From Bacteroides_E sp964583185 (GTDB taxonomy: Bacteria; Bacteroidota; Bacteroidia; Bacteroidales; Bacteroidaceae): a stretch of 40,560 bases of DNA. The stretch spans positions 1 to 40,560 of the forward strand of contig CAZOVL010000018.1 in the NCBI GenBank assembly GCA_964583185.1, read 5' to 3'. The notes beneath the pieces were generated by a model, which saw only the letters and a program-made list of their open reading frames with translations, was not told the origin of the DNA and searched no databases. Every line of letters starts with the position of its first letter. Positions within the stretch are counted from its first letter, which is position 1. The translations under genes and the position numbers were made by a program. Below, in pieces: positions 33,541-40,560 of the stretch.

Positions 33541-34593
33541 TTATTTTTTAGTGTGTGAACTCTCTGTTAATTCTGAAAACTTACGCTTACGCATTAAGTA
33601 ATACTTAACTAAAATACTAAATTTTTTCCGTTCTATGATATTATAATGTGACGTTTTGGTTAAGTTTTCCATTCGGTCAAAATGAAACTGTGGTTTAATT
33701 TTCTGAAAGTCTTTTCTAGCTTTCCATACAGCTTTCATTTTAGAAAAACTCCCGGTTAATAAAAAGAAGAAACTAGCTAAATAATCTAGAAACCAACGAA
33801 TACACATCAACTTTTTATACTCCTTATCTGCCATATTTTTGTAAAGCATCAAAAGGTTATTCCTGAAGTTTAAGTATACTTTGCGGGGATTTTCTTGGTC
33901 TAAAGTCGCTCCTCCATAATGGTAAACCTCACTAGCAGGAATACATTTAATCGACTTCCCTCGTGCCAATAATCGCCAGCATAAATCAATTTCCTCCATA
34001 TGAGCAAAAAATCGGTTATCAAGTCCACCCACTGATAAGAAATCTTTTAATCGGATAAATAAGGCAGCACCTGTAGCCCAAAAAATGGATATGGGGGTAT
34101 CATATTGACCTGTATCTTTTTCAAGAGTAGAGAAAATTCGTCCTCTACAAAAGGGATATCCGTATTGATCAATAAACCCCCCTGCTGCACCTGCATATTC
34201 AAAGTAGTCTTTCTCTTTCCAACTCTTTATTTTAGGTTGGCAAGCCACTACTTCAGAGTGTGCATCCATATAACTTATTAAAGGAGTAAGCCAATTTAAA
34301 GTAACCTCTACATCCGAATTCAGCAATACCACATATTCACAGCCTAACTGGGCTAGAGCTTCATTATATCCTCCGGCATAACCTTTATTATCAGAGAAAA
34401 GAATAAGTTCTACCTCAGAAGGATATGTGCTTTGAAGCCAAGAAACAGAATCATCGGTAGAACCGTTATCCACCACATATATAGTGACTCCTTCGTGCTT
34501 GGAGTTTAGAATTACAGATGGAAGAAACTGTTCCAACACCTTCTTTCCATTCCAATTCAAAATAACTACCCCTACTCTATTTTTCTGATTCAT
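33541..34593 (-). CDS. family 2 glycosyltransferase
   Basis: The 350-residue protein is a GT2 (GT-A fold) enzyme: VGVVILNWNGKKVLEQF, IYVVDNGSTDDSVSWLQ, the acidic metal-binding motif VLLNSDVEV, then GGLDNRFFAHMEEIDLCWRL, which is typical of rhamnosyltransferase-like GT2 members. A hydrophobic segment at about residues 268-280 suggests membrane association. It would act at the inner membrane on polysaccharide or glycolipid. The start overlaps the acyltransferase end by 17 bp, so the two may be coupled. Sugar and acceptor are unknown. Confidence 0.88.
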   Translation of the reverse strand: MNQKNRVGVVILNWNGKKVLEQFLPSVILNSKHEGVTIYVVDNGSTDDSVSWLQSTYPSEVELILFSDNKGYAGGYNEALAQLGCEYVVLLNSDVEVTLNWLTPLISYMDAHSEVVACQPKIKSWKEKDYFEYAGAAGGFIDQYGYPFCRGRIFSTLEKDTGQYDTPISIFWATGAALFIRLKDFLSVGGLDNRFFAHMEEIDLCWRLLARGKSIKCIPASEVYHYGGATLDQENPRKVYLNFRNNLLMLYKNMADKEYKKLMCIRWFLDYLASFFFLLTGSFSKMKAVWKARKDFQKIKPQFHFDRMENLTKTSHYNIIERKKFSILVKYYLMRKRKFSELTESSHTKK

Positions 34594-35473
34594 CTTCTTT
34601 TTTCAGTTTCCAACGTTTATGAGACCAAAACCAATAAGCAGGATCACGCTTAATTGTATTCTCTACTTTCTGAGCAAAAAGCTCTGTTATCTCTCCTTCT
34701 TGCATATTTTGAGGATAGTCAGTAATCAAATCAAAAGAAACCTCACAATAACCTCTTTTTAACCTTTTTAGTTCACAATAAAAAACAGGAAACTTAAGCA
34801 TCTTAGCTATACGCTCAGCACCACTCATAAAGGCAGTTTCTTGATTTAAGAATGTAGTCCAATGTCTAGAATCTACAGCACTAGGTGATTGATCGGTTAT
34901 CAAGCCTATAGCCATTTTTTTATTGTCACGTCTAAGTTTTAGCAGTTCACGACCGGTAGAGTGTTTAGCTACATTGTAACCTCCAAAACGTGATCTTAAT
35001 TTTAAGAATAACCGATCAAGATATGGATTTCTTAAAGGCTTATACACCTGAACCGGAATGTGATCCGGATTCATTATCATTCCCATACCTGTAATCCATT
35101 CAAAGTTAGCATAATGAGGTATTAATAAAACAATTCCTCCATATTCTTCCACTTTCTGCAAGTACTCATCCTTATTAATATAAGTCATACGCTTTAGTAG
35201 CTCTTCAGGTGGCATTTTAAGCAACTTAACCTCTTCTAGAAAATAGTCGCAAATATAATGATAGAACTTTTTCTCAATGCAAACGATTTCAGAAATTTCT
35301 TTCTCCGGAAAGGATTTAGTTAAGTTCATACGAACCACTTTACGGCGATAACCTAGCAGATAATACAGTATATAATACAATCCATCAGAAAGAACATATA
35401 AGCAACTCAGTGGTAATGAAGCTAAAAGCCACATTCCGGAATATACTAGATAGTAGATTAGACGTGATTTCAT
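34577..35473 (-). CDS. LpxL/HtrB-like acyltransferase
   Basis: The 298-residue protein belongs to the lipid A biosynthesis (late) acyltransferase family, which adds secondary acyl chains to the lipid A precursor at the inner membrane. The HX4E catalytic motif is His120-Glu125 in LIPHYANFEW. GLITDQSPSAVDSRHW and an N-terminal hydrophobic segment also fit. A GT2 gene overlaps its 3' end by 17 bp, and it follows mtaB by 2 bp. The substrate could be lipid A or an ornithine-type lipid; family membership is firm, substrate is inference. Confidence 0.9.
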   Translation of the reverse strand: MKSRLIYYLVYSGMWLLASLPLSCLYVLSDGLYYILYYLLGYRRKVVRMNLTKSFPEKEISEIVCIEKKFYHYICDYFLEEVKLLKMPPEELLKRMTYINKDEYLQKVEEYGGIVLLIPHYANFEWITGMGMIMNPDHIPVQVYKPLRNPYLDRLFLKLRSRFGGYNVAKHSTGRELLKLRRDNKKMAIGLITDQSPSAVDSRHWTTFLNQETAFMSGAERIAKMLKFPVFYCELKRLKRGYCEVSFDLITDYPQNMQEGEITELFAQKVENTIKRDPAYWFWSHKRWKLKKEDESEK

Positions 35474-35475
35474 AT

Positions 35476-36795
35476 TTAATAAATTATTTCACCTCGAATA
35501 GCCGATTGATCGTCATTAAATTCAATGAGCTGAACCGGATAAATTTTATTATTCAAGTTAGAATCGTAGGGTACTTCTACACGTATATAATTTGGAGTAA
35601 AACCACCCATAATTTCTTGGGATTTAGAATGCTCAAAAAGGACAGGCATTGTTTGACCGATGAACTGTTGGTAGAATCCTTTCCTTTTTTCTTCAGAATA
35701 CTCCAAGAGAAGATGACTGCGTTCTTTCTTTTTTTCAGGTGAAACAATATGATCAATTTTTAGAGCTAAAGTCCCTGCTCGTTCTGAATAGCTAAAAACA
35801 TGGAGCTGAGAAACAGCTAACTCTTTGATATAATTAGAAGCTCTCTTAAAGTATTCGTCAGTCTCTCCTCGAGTACCAACAATTACATCTACACCGATAA
35901 ATGCATGGGGCATAACCTCTTTAATACGTTCTACCTTATGAGTAAACAATGCCGTATCGTAACGACGATGCATTAACTTTAACACCTCATCACTACCGGA
36001 TTGCAAAGGAATATGAAAGTGAGGCATAAAACGTTTAGATTGAGCCACAAAATCAATAATCTCATCGGTTAATAAATTGGGTTCAATAGATGAAATTCTA
36101 AAACGGTCAATCCCACTTACATCATCTAACCGACGAATTAAATCAATAAAGCTTTCATTGGTACTCTTTCCGAAATCACCCGTATTCACACCGGTTAATA
36201 CAATCTCCTTTCCACCTTCTTCAGCTACTAGTTTTGCCTGATTAACTATAGAGTCAATGCTACCATTTCGACTAAAACCTCTTGCATATGGAATTGTACA
36301 ATACGTACAGAAATAATCGCAACCATCTTGTACTTTTAAGAAATATCGTGTTCTATCTCCTTTGGAACAAGAAGGAACAAAAGTTTTAATTTCCTTTAAT
36401 GGAGAAGTAAAAACTTCAACACTATTATTGCTCTCTAATTGATCTAAATAAGTTGAGAAGTCTTTTTTTTGTTCAGCACCTAAAACTAAATCAACCCCCT
36501 CAATTTGAGCAACCTCATTGGGCTGAAGCTGTGCATAACATCCTGTTACAACAATTTTAGCTGAAGGATGTTGCTTAATCATTTTGTGAATGGCTTGCCT
36601 ACACTTTTTATCAGCCACATCGGTTACTGAACACGTATTAACAATACATAAGTCAGCAAACTCACCTGCTTTAGCTGTACGGAATCCGGCTTCAGCTAAA
36701 ATCTGACCAAAAGTAGAAGTTTCTGAAAAGTTCAGCTTACACCCCAAAGTGTAAAATGCCACTTTTTTATCTTTAAATATAGTAGAATCTATCAT
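35476..36795 (-). CDS. mtaB: tRNA t6A37 methylthiotransferase MtaB
   Basis: MtaB is a radical-SAM methylthiotransferase that makes ms2t6A at position 37 of tRNAs reading ANN codons. A TTG start at 36810 is possible, but the ATG at 36795 gives MIDSTIFKDKKVAFYTLGC and lies at a better distance from a -7-like element. From there (439 residues), the N-terminal cluster cysteines are Cys19 (LGCKLN), Cys55 (NTCSVT) and Cys86 (TGCYAQ). The radical-SAM CX3CX2C is Cys159, Cys163 and Cys166. The C-terminal TRAM-like part begins near FYQQFIGQTMPVLFE. It heads the operon to mgsA. Confidence 0.95.
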   Translation of the reverse strand: MIDSTIFKDKKVAFYTLGCKLNFSETSTFGQILAEAGFRTAKAGEFADLCIVNTCSVTDVADKKCRQAIHKMIKQHPSAKIVVTGCYAQLQPNEVAQIEGVDLVLGAEQKKDFSTYLDQLESNNSVEVFTSPLKEIKTFVPSCSKGDRTRYFLKVQDGCDYFCTYCTIPYARGFSRNGSIDSIVNQAKLVAEEGGKEIVLTGVNTGDFGKSTNESFIDLIRRLDDVSGIDRFRISSIEPNLLTDEIIDFVAQSKRFMPHFHIPLQSGSDEVLKLMHRRYDTALFTHKVERIKEVMPHAFIGVDVIVGTRGETDEYFKRASNYIKELAVSQLHVFSYSERAGTLALKIDHIVSPEKKKERSHLLLEYSEEKRKGFYQQFIGQTMPVLFEHSKSQEIMGGFTPNYIRVEVPYDSNLNNKIYPVQLIEFNDDQSAIRGEIIY

Positions 36796-36812
36796 AATGC
36801 ATTTGTTCAATG

Positions 36813-36820
36813 TAAAGGTA
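36813..36820 (-). promoter_or_regulatory. weak -7-like element for mtaB
   Basis: TACCTTTA on the minus strand differs from TAnnTTTG at the last base. It lies 18 bp upstream of the ATG at 36795 and supports that start. Confidence 0.3.
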
Positions 36821-36877
36821 TCATTATTTATTAATAATGCAGAACATAAATATCCTTGAGTGGTTTAATTTAAACAA

Positions 36878-36913
36878 AAAAATCCCACTGAGTAGTTCTG
36901 CAGTGGGATTTTT
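36878..36913 (-). terminator. terminator of rpsF-rpsR-rplI
   Basis: AAAAATCCCACTG (36878-36890) pairs with CAGTGGGATTTTT (36901-36913). T-runs are present on both strands. Confidence 0.9.
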
Positions 36914-36937
36914 ATTTATTTCAAATAAAAGGTAGAA

Positions 36938-37429
36938 TTACTCTTCTTCTTTTACTTCATTCTTTTTTTCAGGTTTAGCAGCTTCTGCACCTTCAGCTTT
37001 AACAGTGAAAGGAATTTCCACAGTTACTTCTTTGTGAAGTTTTACAGTTGCAACGTATTCGCCTACTTCTTTCACACCTTTTACAATGATTAATCGACGA
37101 TCTACTTCATGACCTAACTTTTCTAACTCTTCAGCTATTTGAATATTGGTTACTGAACCAAAGATTGTACCTGTAGAGCTTACTTTTGTTTCAATAGTTA
37201 AACTTACACCTTCAAGTTTAGCTGCAGCAGTCTCAGCATCTTTTCTAATTTTCTCAAGTTTGTGAGCGCGTTGTTTTAATGTTTCTGCTAAAACTTTCTT
37301 CGCTGAAGGAGATGCAATAACTGCTTTTCCAGTAGGAATCAAATAGTTACGTCCGTAACCATCTTTTACAGTTACAATATCATCTTTGTAACCTAAGTTT
37401 AATATATCTTCTTTTAAAATTACTTCCAT
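36938..37429 (-). CDS. rplI: 50S ribosomal protein L9
   Basis: L9 binds 23S rRNA near the L1 stalk. The 163-residue protein has the N-terminal domain MEVILKEDILNLGYKDDIVTVK with GYGRNYLIPTGKAV, the connecting helix (QRAHKLEKIRKDAETAAAKL), the C-terminal domain, and an added acidic/lysine-rich tail (AAKPEKKNEVKEEE). It is the third gene of the S6-S18-L9 operon, 17 bp after rpsR. The gap contains a consensus Shine-Dalgarno sequence, unlike most genes here. Confidence 0.97.
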   Translation of the reverse strand: MEVILKEDILNLGYKDDIVTVKDGYGRNYLIPTGKAVIASPSAKKVLAETLKQRAHKLEKIRKDAETAAAKLEGVSLTIETKVSSTGTIFGSVTNIQIAEELEKLGHEVDRRLIIVKGVKEVGEYVATVKLHKEVTVEIPFTVKAEGAEAAKPEKKNEVKEEE

Positions 37430-37436
37430 ACTTAAT

Positions 37437-37441
37437 CCTCC
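37437..37441 (-). promoter_or_regulatory. Shine-Dalgarno sequence of rplI
   Basis: On the minus strand the spacer reads CGGAGGATTAAGT before the ATG, so GGAGG is 7 nt from the start codon. It lies wholly in the non-coding gap. Most starts in this window have no such motif. Confidence 0.8.
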
Positions 37442-37446
37442 GTTTA

Positions 37447-37716
37447 TTATTTCATCAAATCAGTTACGTAAGGTAATAAAGCTAAATGACGAGCTCTTTT
37501 TACCGCTTGTGCTATTCTTCTCTGAAATTTCAATGAAGTTCCTGTAATTCTACGAGGTAAAATTCTACCTTGCTCATTTAGGAATTTCTTCAAAAAAACA
37601 GGATCTTTGTAATCAATATATTTGATTCCACTTTTTTTGAATCTACAATATTTCTTCTTTTTTACATCTAAAGAAGGTGGAGTTAAATATCTAATTTCTG
37701 ATTGTTGATTTGCCAT
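37447..37716 (-). CDS. rpsR: 30S ribosomal protein S18
   Basis: S18 (bS18) forms a pair with S6 on the platform of the small subunit. The 89-residue protein has KKKYCRFKKSGIKYIDYKD, FLNEQGRILPRRITGTSLKFQRRIAQAVKRARHLALLPY, typical of the family. It starts 2 bp after rpsF stops. A strong Shine-Dalgarno sequence lies inside the 3' end of rpsF. In Flavobacterium, bS18 with bS6 and bS21 forms the pocket that hides the 16S anti-SD tail, which makes this SD of special interest. Confidence 0.97.
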   Translation of the reverse strand: MANQQSEIRYLTPPSLDVKKKKYCRFKKSGIKYIDYKDPVFLKKFLNEQGRILPRRITGTSLKFQRRIAQAVKRARHLALLPYVTDLMK

Positions 37717-37718
37717 AA

Positions 37719-38066
37719 TTATTTATCCTCCTTTTTAGTTAATTTTTTACTTCTTCTCTTCTCTGCATAAGCGGCAGCAAATTTCTCTAGCTTAACAGTT
37801 AGGAAGCGAATTACTCTCTCATCACGACGGAAATGAACTTCCAAAGTGTCGATAACAGAAGGATCAGCTTTAAATTCTAAAAGATTATAAAAGCCAGTAG
37901 ACTTTTTTTGAATAGGGTAAGCTAATTTTTTCAAGCCCCAATTCTCTTCATTAATAATCTCAGCACCAGCGTTAGTGAGAATATCTTTGAACTTGTCTAC
38001 CGTTTCCTTCATCTGACTATCAGACAAAACGGGAGTTAAAATGAAAACGGTTTCGTATTGGTTCAT
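37719..38066 (-). CDS. rpsF: 30S ribosomal protein S6
   Basis: S6 binds S18 and the central domain of 16S rRNA. The 115-residue protein has QYETVFILTPVLSDSQMKETV, NEENWGLKKLAYPIQKKSTGFYNLLEF and HFRRDERVIRFLTVKLEK, all typical. It heads the S6-S18-L9 operon from a full promoter at 38104-38134 with a leader of about 30 nt, too short for the known S6:S18-binding leader. It is divergent from the MarR gene. Confidence 0.97.
   Translation of the reverse strand: MNQYETVFILTPVLSDSQMKETVDKFKDILTNAGAEIINEENWGLKKLAYPIQKKSTGFYNLLEFKADPSVIDTLEVHFRRDERVIRFLTVKLEKFAAAYAEKRRSKKLTKKEDK
37727..37736 (-). promoter_or_regulatory. Shine-Dalgarno sequence of rpsR
   Basis: On the minus strand AAAAAGGAGG ends 10 nt before the rpsR ATG. 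AAAGGAGG is complementary to the usual 16S rRNA tail over 8 bases. It is also coding for the last residues of S6 (KKED), so part may reflect protein sequence. Confidence 0.7.
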
Positions 38067-38103
38067 ACTACAATTATTTAAAAAAATATTTATAATGCGA
38101 TTG

Positions 38104-38134
38104 CAAAGGTACGTATTAAATCTTTATACACAAA
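38104..38134 (-). promoter_or_regulatory. Bacteroides-type promoter of rpsF operon
   Basis: On the minus strand TTTG (38134-38131), 19 bp, TACCTTTG (38111-38104): a full consensus match. Confidence 0.75.
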
Positions 38135-38165
38135 TAATTACTTTGCTTTTTCTGTTATATATCTT

Positions 38166-38181
38166 ATATAATCTATTATAT
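38166..38181. promoter_or_regulatory. candidate MarR operator over its own -7 element
   Basis: ATATAAT, CT, ATTATAT is a perfect inverted repeat that overlaps TATATTTG (38177-38184), the -7 match for the MarR gene. A second, wider inverted repeat CTGTTATA/TATAACAG (38152-38159 and 38185-38192) encloses it. High A/T content weakens the case. Confidence 0.4.
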
Positions 38182-38213
38182 TTGTATAACAGTAGTTGTA
38201 TAAACAATAATTT

Positions 38214-38660
38214 ATGATCGAACAATTTAACCTTGACATCAATTTAATTTTTGCCATTCTAAATGGACGAGTTTCATCGGCAATAAACAGAAAGCTACAC
38301 AGAAACTTCAGGAAAAACGGTTTAGATATTACTCCGGAGCAATGGACTGTTCTTATCTATTTATGGGAAAAGGATGGGGTTACTCAGCAAGAACTTTGCA
38401 ATGCAACTTTCAGAGATAAACCCAGTATGACTCGCTTACTGGATAACATGGAGAAACTCCATTTAGTAGTTAGAATATCTCAAGAAAGTGACAGAAGGAT
38501 TAACCTAATTCATTTAACTAAAACAGGGAAAGAGTTGGAACAAAAAGCACGCAACATCTCCAACCAAACATTAAAGGAAGCCTTGGTTGATGTAAATCCT
38601 GATGAGCTACAAATAATCCAAGATGTACTTAGAAAAATTTTCCAAAACATAAAAGATTAA
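38214..38660 (+). CDS. MarR-family transcriptional regulator
   Basis: The 148-residue protein has the MarR winged-helix layout: an N-terminal helix (NLIFAILNGRVSSAINRKLH), the recognition region DITPEQWTVLIYLWEKDGVTQQELCNATFRDKPSMTRLLDNMEKLHLVVR, the wing (SQESDRRINLIHLT) and a C-terminal dimer helix. The ligand is unknown. A perfect inverted repeat overlies its -7 element, which suggests autoregulation. It is followed by a small membrane protein after about 140 bp, which may be a target or an independent gene. Confidence 0.92.
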   Translation: MIEQFNLDINLIFAILNGRVSSAINRKLHRNFRKNGLDITPEQWTVLIYLWEKDGVTQQELCNATFRDKPSMTRLLDNMEKLHLVVRISQESDRRINLIHLTKTGKELEQKARNISNQTLKEALVDVNPDELQIIQDVLRKIFQNIKD

Positions 38661-38801
38661 TAGCCAACACAGTAAAGAAATATTATTTATAGTTAATATC
38701 TTGATTATTTCTATCTTAATAATTTTACTTGTTGAAAATTTATGTGTTAATTTGTCTAAGAAAGATATTTGAGAGTAAAATCAATAAAAACTACAATACA
38801 C

Positions 38802-38978
38802 ATGAAAAGCTTATTAAAAAACTTAGGTCTATTATTAATTTTTTTAGGAGTAATTATCCTTATTGCTTGTGCTTTTACAGGTAATGTTAATAATAACACA
38901 ATTCTATTTGGTTCAGCAGGAGTTATTGTACTTGGTTTGCTTATTTATATTATAATAAACAAACGAATTGCAGACTAA
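38802..38978 (+). CDS. small two-helix membrane protein
   Basis: The ATG at 38802 gives 58 residues: MKSLLKNLGLLLIFLGVIIL, a short AFTGNVNNNTI turn, then a second hydrophobic stretch (FGSAGVIVLGLLIYIIINK) and a basic end. An in-frame TTG at 38769 is less likely. Two membrane helices with a Cys in the first are visible; no domain was recognised. It follows the MarR gene in the same direction and ends at a strong terminator. Its function is unknown. Confidence 0.7.
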   Translation: MKSLLKNLGLLLIFLGVIILIACAFTGNVNNNTILFGSAGVIVLGLLIYIIINKRIAD

Positions 38979-39003
38979 CACTAATTAGTACGAAATATAG
39001 AAG

Positions 39004-39031
39004 AGGCACCTCAAAATGAGGTGCCTTTTTT
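39004..39031 (+). terminator. terminator after the small membrane protein
   Basis: AGGCACCTCA (39004-39013) pairs perfectly with TGAGGTGCCT (39017-39026), then TTTTT. Confidence 0.9.
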
Positions 39032-39382
39032 ATGCAATGTCATTTTATGACAGAACACAATCTAAACCTTGACTTAATTCTAACTGCAAATTAAACTCTT
39101 AACCTTAATCTACCCTCATCCTACAAACAAACCTTTCAAGAAACAGGAAAAGATCTTTTCCTATTTCTATATCATAACAATATCATAGAACGAGTATCTC
39201 TTTTATTCACTCTAGGAAGTATATACGATTAAAATTTTCGTGTAGTTTGAGGAAGACAAACAGTAATATAGAAGTTAATTATAGTCCTTTACTTAAGCTT
39301 CTTGCATAATTAGGGATATTCCAATGGTACCCTTCATTCAAGAAGAAACGACTAAAGACAAAGAACACCTTATATTTAAAGC

Positions 39383-39413
39383 AAAAAAAAGAGAGACTAA
39401 TATAGTCTCTCTT
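39383..39413 (-). terminator. terminator after the OmpA-like gene
   Basis: AGAGAGACTA (39391-39400) and TAGTCTCTCT (39404-39413) are perfect arms; on the minus strand a run of eight T residues follows. Confidence 0.85.
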
Positions 39414-39433
39414 TTCAATATATAATTAGAATA

Positions 39434-40560
39434 TTATTCCATTATAACTACACGGCTCAAGTAAGGAGTATCGAAGAACATAGTATCAACACCACCTTTA
39501 GCATCTACTTGGATTTGAGAAGCGTTTACGCCGAATTCGTCAACTAACACGTCACGAACTGCTTCAGCACGCATTTTACTCAATTTTTCATTCCAAGAAC
39601 TGCTTCCTGTTTGTTTGTCAGCATAACCACGAACAGTGTACACTTTGTTAGAATCACCAGCTTTAATAGCATCAGCCATATATTGTAAGTGAACTTTATC
39701 TTGTTTAGATACTTTGCTGCTTCCAATTTGGAAGAAGATAACTCTAGGAGCTGCATCTACAATTTCTTTTTCAACTACAACTTGTTTGTTTTTACGAGCT
39801 GCTTCTAATTCAGCTTTAAGTTGGTCGTTGTAAGCTTGTGACTCACGTAATTGGTTTTGAATACGACGCATTTCATCTTCGCTGATACCAGTAGAGATAA
39901 TAGTACCACGTTTGAAATCACGTTGTTTGAATTTGTAAGTTAAACCTAAAGTTACTCCAGCCATACCTTCGTAGCTTCTTCCACCTTTTTCTCCATCAAA
40001 ACCATCTTTCACTAATAATCCACGGATTTCTAAGTTAAGATCTAAAGCAGGAGATAAACGGAATTTGTTGATAAGACCAGCGTTGAATGTTAATTCGTCA
40101 GTGCGTGGTAAATCGTAACTATGAGCCCAACCAAAACCTACATAAGGAATAAATGAATAAACTCTATTTGGGTTATATCCACCTAGCATATTAGTTAAAT
40201 CGAACAATACATCTGAATGTAAATTCATCATGTTCCATTTAGTATTATAATATTTTCCTCCATCTTTTTGGAATGTTTCACCAGTAGAGTAGTTCATATC
40301 TCTTAAGCTTGCACCTTTAGCTTGAAGTCCATTGTAAGATAAACGTAATCCTAAACCTGGAGTAAACCATTTACCTAAAGAAATATCTACAGCTGGAGCA
40401 ATTCTATCACCTATACTAGCTTTTGCATCAGCATCTCCAAAATACATTTGAACACCACCTCCTGCACTGATAAACCAGTTGTTCCAGAAGCGATTAGTTT
40501 CAACCTTGTATTTGTCTGTGTTCTCAGAAAACTCTTGAGCATAAGCTCCTCCTATGGAAG
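39434..40560 (-). CDS. OmpA-family outer membrane protein (5' end beyond window)
   Basis: The frame is open to the window edge, beginning in the signal peptide end (SIGGAYAQEFSENTDKY), so about 375 residues are visible and the first few are missing. An outer-membrane beta-barrel (about residues 20-210, with WFISAGGGVQMYFGDADAK and GVTLGLTYKF) is followed by a coiled segment (RIQNQLRESQAYNDQLKAEL) and a C-terminal OmpA domain (VIFFQIGSSKVSKQDKVHL, VRGYADKQTGSSSWNEKLS, MRAEAVRDVLVDEF). This is the layout of abundant Bacteroides OmpA proteins that link barrel and peptidoglycan. It is followed by its own terminator. Confidence 0.95.
   Translation of the reverse strand, partial: SIGGAYAQEFSENTDKYKVETNRFWNNWFISAGGGVQMYFGDADAKASIGDRIAPAVDISLGKWFTPGLGLRLSYNGLQAKGASLRDMNYSTGETFQKDGGKYYNTKWNMMNLHSDVLFDLTNMLGGYNPNRVYSFIPYVGFGWAHSYDLPRTDELTFNAGLINKFRLSPALDLNLEIRGLLVKDGFDGEKGGRSYEGMAGVTLGLTYKFKQRDFKRGTIISTGISEDEMRRIQNQLRESQAYNDQLKAELEAARKNKQVVVEKEIVDAAPRVIFFQIGSSKVSKQDKVHLQYMADAIKAGDSNKVYTVRGYADKQTGSSSWNEKLSKMRAEAVRDVLVDEFGVNASQIQVDAKGGVDTMFFDTPYLSRVVIME

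Larger units (their letters stand above)
38979..39433. other. intergenic region before the OmpA-like gene
   Basis: About 455 bp. It holds the terminators at 39004-39031 and 39383-39413. Nothing gene-like or a consensus promoter was seen in 39040-39380. Confidence 0.6.

Noticed and set aside
35278..35288. TGCAAACGATT, a match to the malQ upstream motif
   Set aside because: It lies in the middle of the acyltransferase coding sequence and is probably chance.
38067..38103. S6:S18-binding leader of the rpsF operon
   Set aside because: The predicted leader is only about 30 nt, AT-rich and without the needed CCG-containing stem.

Overview
The window is a low-GC (roughly one-third G+C by eye) chromosomal stretch of a member of the Bacteroidales, most likely the genus Bacteroides or a close relative. 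The assignment rests on several signs. The gene order nusB-yajC-ybbR/cdaR-coaE is typical of the group. There is a DUF3276 PUR-like protein, a SusB-type GH97, a DPE2-type glucanotransferase with two CBM20 domains, and OmpA-family proteins. Promoters have the Bacteroides form TTTG-N19-21-TAnnTTTG, and nearly every start codon lacks a Shine-Dalgarno sequence. The exact species is not determined here. No rRNA, tRNA, insertion sequence, phage gene or CRISPR array was seen.

Layout. 1-3019 (minus): nusB, yajC, cdaR/ybbR and coaE, the last cut by the window edge. 3206-5368 (plus): a DUF3276 gene, then rplY-pth-S4-domain gene from a strong promoter. 5387-11144 (minus): a YdjM-like membrane protein, pepT-gcvT, and susB. 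11394-18348 (plus): eno, a DsbA/FrnE-like oxidoreductase, crcB and purL. 18462-20767 (minus): two secreted GH43 enzymes. 21200-21877 (plus): an OmpA-type lipoprotein. 21966-23805 (minus): an ECF sigma factor and ribE. 24577-28459 (plus): glnS-TPR-dedA. 28866-29360 (minus): tpx. 29721-32921 (plus): malQ and folB. 32948-36795 (minus): mtaB-acyltransferase-GT2-mgsA. 36938-38066 (minus): rpsF-rpsR-rplI. 38214-38978 (plus): a MarR regulator and a small membrane protein. 39434 to the edge (minus): a major OmpA-like protein.

Most genes are housekeeping: translation (L25, Pth, GlnRS, S6, S18, L9, MtaB), central metabolism (enolase, PurL, GcvT, riboflavin and folate synthesis), envelope (acyltransferase, OmpA proteins) and glycan use (GH97, GH77, two GH43). 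The glycan genes are scattered, with no SusC/SusD pair nearby. susB and malQ nevertheless share a CGTTTGCA-type sequence about 100 bp upstream of their starts.

No clear new multi-gene system was found. The unexplained signals are non-coding. Two GC-rich arrays each hold four 22-bp units built on a 15-bp palindrome (13554-13634 and 28613-28693). A perfect 30-bp palindrome followed by a T-run lies inside pth. A promoter-plus-terminator pair upstream of ribE has the form of a small-RNA gene. Consensus Shine-Dalgarno sequences precede rpsR and rplI only. A 28-bp palindrome surrounds the -7 element of the GH43 operon.
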